Assembly: GCF_031326225.1 (NCBI RefSeq) | Contig: NZ_CP133720.1 | Span: 1,054,001-1,118,000 of the forward strand | Direction: 5' to 3' | Length of the DNA: 64,000 bases | Source: Undibacterium cyanobacteriorum | Lineage (GTDB): Bacteria; Pseudomonadota; Gammaproteobacteria; Burkholderiales; Burkholderiaceae_D | Part shown: piece after piece, positions 62,974 to 64,000 of the stretch | Layout of the letters: every line of letters starts with the position of its first letter | Numbering within the stretch: the stretch's first letter is position 1 | The notes under the pieces: model-generated | The model's database searches: none | The model's input: only the letters and a program-made list of their open reading frames with translations | What the model was told of the DNA's origin: nothing | Made by a program: the position numbers and the translations under genes

Positions 62974-63444
62974 CTAAACCCGATGATAGGGATGATTCTG
63001 GGTGATCGACCAAGCGCGATAAAGTTGTTCTGCTAATAATACACGCACCATCCCGTGTGGCAAAGTTAAACTGGAGATACGAATCAAGCCATCAGCCTTC
63101 GCCTTAAATTCGGCATCTAAACCGTCGGCACCGCCAATCACGAAGACCACGTCGCGACCATCTTGTTGCCAGTCGGTGAGGCTCTTGGCGAGCGCCACTG
63201 AGGTCAAGTCCTTACCGCGTTCATCGAGTGCAATCACGCGTGCATTCTTGGGAATCACTGCCTCAATCTTCTCACGCTCCAAGGCCATCACGGTTTCGGC
63301 GGTCTTACTGCCAGAGCGTTCGATCGGTTTTATTTCTTTAAGATGTATCCGAATTTCAGGCGGCATACGTTTAGCGTACTCCTGAAAACCGGTTTCTATC
63401 CATGATGGCATTTTGTGGCCGACGGCGGCGATGATGAGTTGCAT
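62974..63444 (-). CDS. rlmH: 23S rRNA pseudouridine-1915 N3-methyltransferase RlmH
   Basis: SPOUT methyltransferase of 156 residues, the normal length. Family motifs are LIIAAVGHKMPSWIETGFQEYAKRMP, VIALDERGKDLTS, the SAM-binding FVIGGADGLD and the knot LTLPHGMVRVLLAEQLYRAW. The C-terminus NHPYHR is conserved and needed for catalysis in known RlmH. A degenerate copy of its last part lies just downstream. It is normally found next to rsfS, which may be the partial gene at the window edge. Confidence 0.97.
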   Translation of the reverse strand: MQLIIAAVGHKMPSWIETGFQEYAKRMPPEIRIHLKEIKPIERSGSKTAETVMALEREKIEAVIPKNARVIALDERGKDLTSVALAKSLTDWQQDGRDVVFVIGGADGLDAEFKAKADGLIRISSLTLPHGMVRVLLAEQLYRAWSITQNHPYHRV

Positions 63445-63640
63445 GATGGTGGCGAGATGGATTGTGTTTTGTGATTATACGTTGGGTCAATGGTTTATTG
63501 CGATGCGCGTCGAGGCAGAAATTCAACTACTGATCTCAGTCATCGCATTGCACTCGTCACGAAAGGCCAAGTCTATTCTGGAATGAATTTTAGAATGGTT
63601 ACCGATCGATACTTGCTCGATGGTTCCTAGCGCAAAACAA

Positions 63641-63668
63641 AAAAAGGAAGCCCGTAAGCTTCCTTTTT
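63641..63668. terminator. Bidirectional terminator between rsfS-like gene and rlmH
   Basis: A stem AAAAAGGAAGC with GCTTCCTTTTT has T runs on both strands. On the minus strand it follows the stop of the partial gene by about 20 bases. Confidence 0.8.
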
Positions 63669-63691
63669 GATTCAACATCAAGCGAATCGGC

Positions 63692-64000
63692 TTATTCAGC
63701 AGCCTTACGACGCGTAGTCGTTTTCTTCGCTGCGGCTGCTTTAGCGGAGGCCGTGGCTGTCTTGGATGCAGCGACTTTGACACGGCCGCCTGTTGGAATT
63801 TTGGCAGTGCCGCTGGCGCTAGAAGTAGCGCGTGGTTTGCGCGCTGGTTTGTCGCCAGCCAATTCTGCTGCGACTTTGCTGACGCGTGGCTTACGTGCTG
63901 GTTTCTTTTCTTCGTCGTCGACTGTGGTTTGAATCGCCATCATGTCATGCGTGACTTCCACTGCTGCTTTGCTGCGCGTTGCGCGTTTTGGTTTGTCAGC
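63692..64000 (-). CDS. C-terminal tail of a Lys/Ala-rich protein, truncated by the window edge (probably RsfS)
   Basis: The frame stays open to the end of the window, so the gene is partial at its 5' end. The visible 102 residues are low complexity and basic, with repeated KPARKPR, RKPRVSK and a TKTATASAKAAAAKKTTTRRKAAE-like end. Such tails resemble histone H1-like or nucleic-acid-binding extensions. Position upstream of rlmH suggests the C-terminal extension of ribosome silencing factor RsfS; this is an inference from gene order, not from the residues seen. Confidence 0.6.
   Translation of the reverse strand, partial: ADKPKRATRSKAAVEVTHDMMAIQTTVDDEEKKPARKPRVSKVAAELAGDKPARKPRATSSASGTAKIPTGGRVKVAASKTATASAKAAAAKKTTTRRKAAE

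Noticed and set aside
1..64000. tRNA, rRNA, CRISPR arrays, insertion sequences, prophage
   Set aside because: No matching conserved sequence, regular spacer array, transposase or integrase was found by reading both strands.

Overview
The window looks like a chromosomal segment of a betaproteobacterium of the Oxalobacteraceae/Burkholderiales. An Undibacterium-like genome would fit, given GC content that appears close to 50 percent, the leftward rlmH-maf-rng block at the right end, and a LuxR-type regulator of the EpsA kind. The genus is an inference. I saw no rRNA, tRNA, CRISPR array, transposase or phage gene.

Region 1 (1-9.4 kb): a large TonB-dependent receptor, a 2-dehydro-3-deoxy-6-phosphogalactonate aldolase (dgoA), a secreted lipoprotein with a DUF3472-like part, a secreted DUF885 metallopeptidase and a beta-lactamase-fold lipoprotein. 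Most are closed by clear intrinsic terminators. Region 2 (9.4-27 kb): a chemoreceptor, then a leftward catabolic cluster behind a divergent GcvA-type LysR regulator. The cluster holds dgoK, RidA, a TIM-barrel protein, an SDR dehydrogenase, a FucP-like transporter, a D-serine-dehydratase-like PLP enzyme and a D-aminoacylase, and is followed by a secreted GH31 glycosidase with carbohydrate-binding domains. Together with dgoA this suggests uptake and breakdown of a galactose-type sugar or sugar acid, combined with N-acyl-D-amino-acid use. A 1.3 kb island of structured repeats splits the cluster between the transporter and the SDR.

Region 3 (27-34 kb): a secreted M28 peptidase, an unknown secreted protein, an RtcB-PrfH pair (RNA repair plus release-factor-like protein) behind a long structured leader, and a secreted AvrRpt2-like cysteine protease with a secreted neighbour. 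Region 4 (34-41.7 kb): an arsenic operon arsR-aquaporin-arsC-arsA with a palindrome lying exactly in its promoter, a TfoX C-terminal-domain protein, a divergent LysR/FMN-reductase pair and two small envelope proteins.

Region 5 (41.9-56.7 kb) is the most unusual part: a biosynthetic operon of eleven genes, then an EmrAB-type exporter and a LuxR-family regulator. It encodes an active FabF-type ketosynthase, a MaoC-like dehydratase, an acyl carrier protein, an AurF-type diiron oxygenase, three separate CrtI/CrtISO-like FAD oxidoreductases, an alpha/beta hydrolase, a FabG ketoreductase, a 7Fe ferredoxin and a ferredoxin-NADP reductase. There is no enoyl reductase, acyltransferase or acyl-AMP ligase. 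The parts describe an iterative type II acyl-ACP assembly line that would leave double bonds in place and then remodel them by oxidation; I do not recognise the product.

Region 6 (57-64 kb): a TPR-rich GT41 (OGT/SPINDLY-like) glycosyltransferase, a small HAD protein and the conserved rng, maf and rlmH genes. A decayed copy of the rlmH 3' end sits beside rlmH, and the window ends inside a Lys/Ala-rich tail that is probably rsfS.
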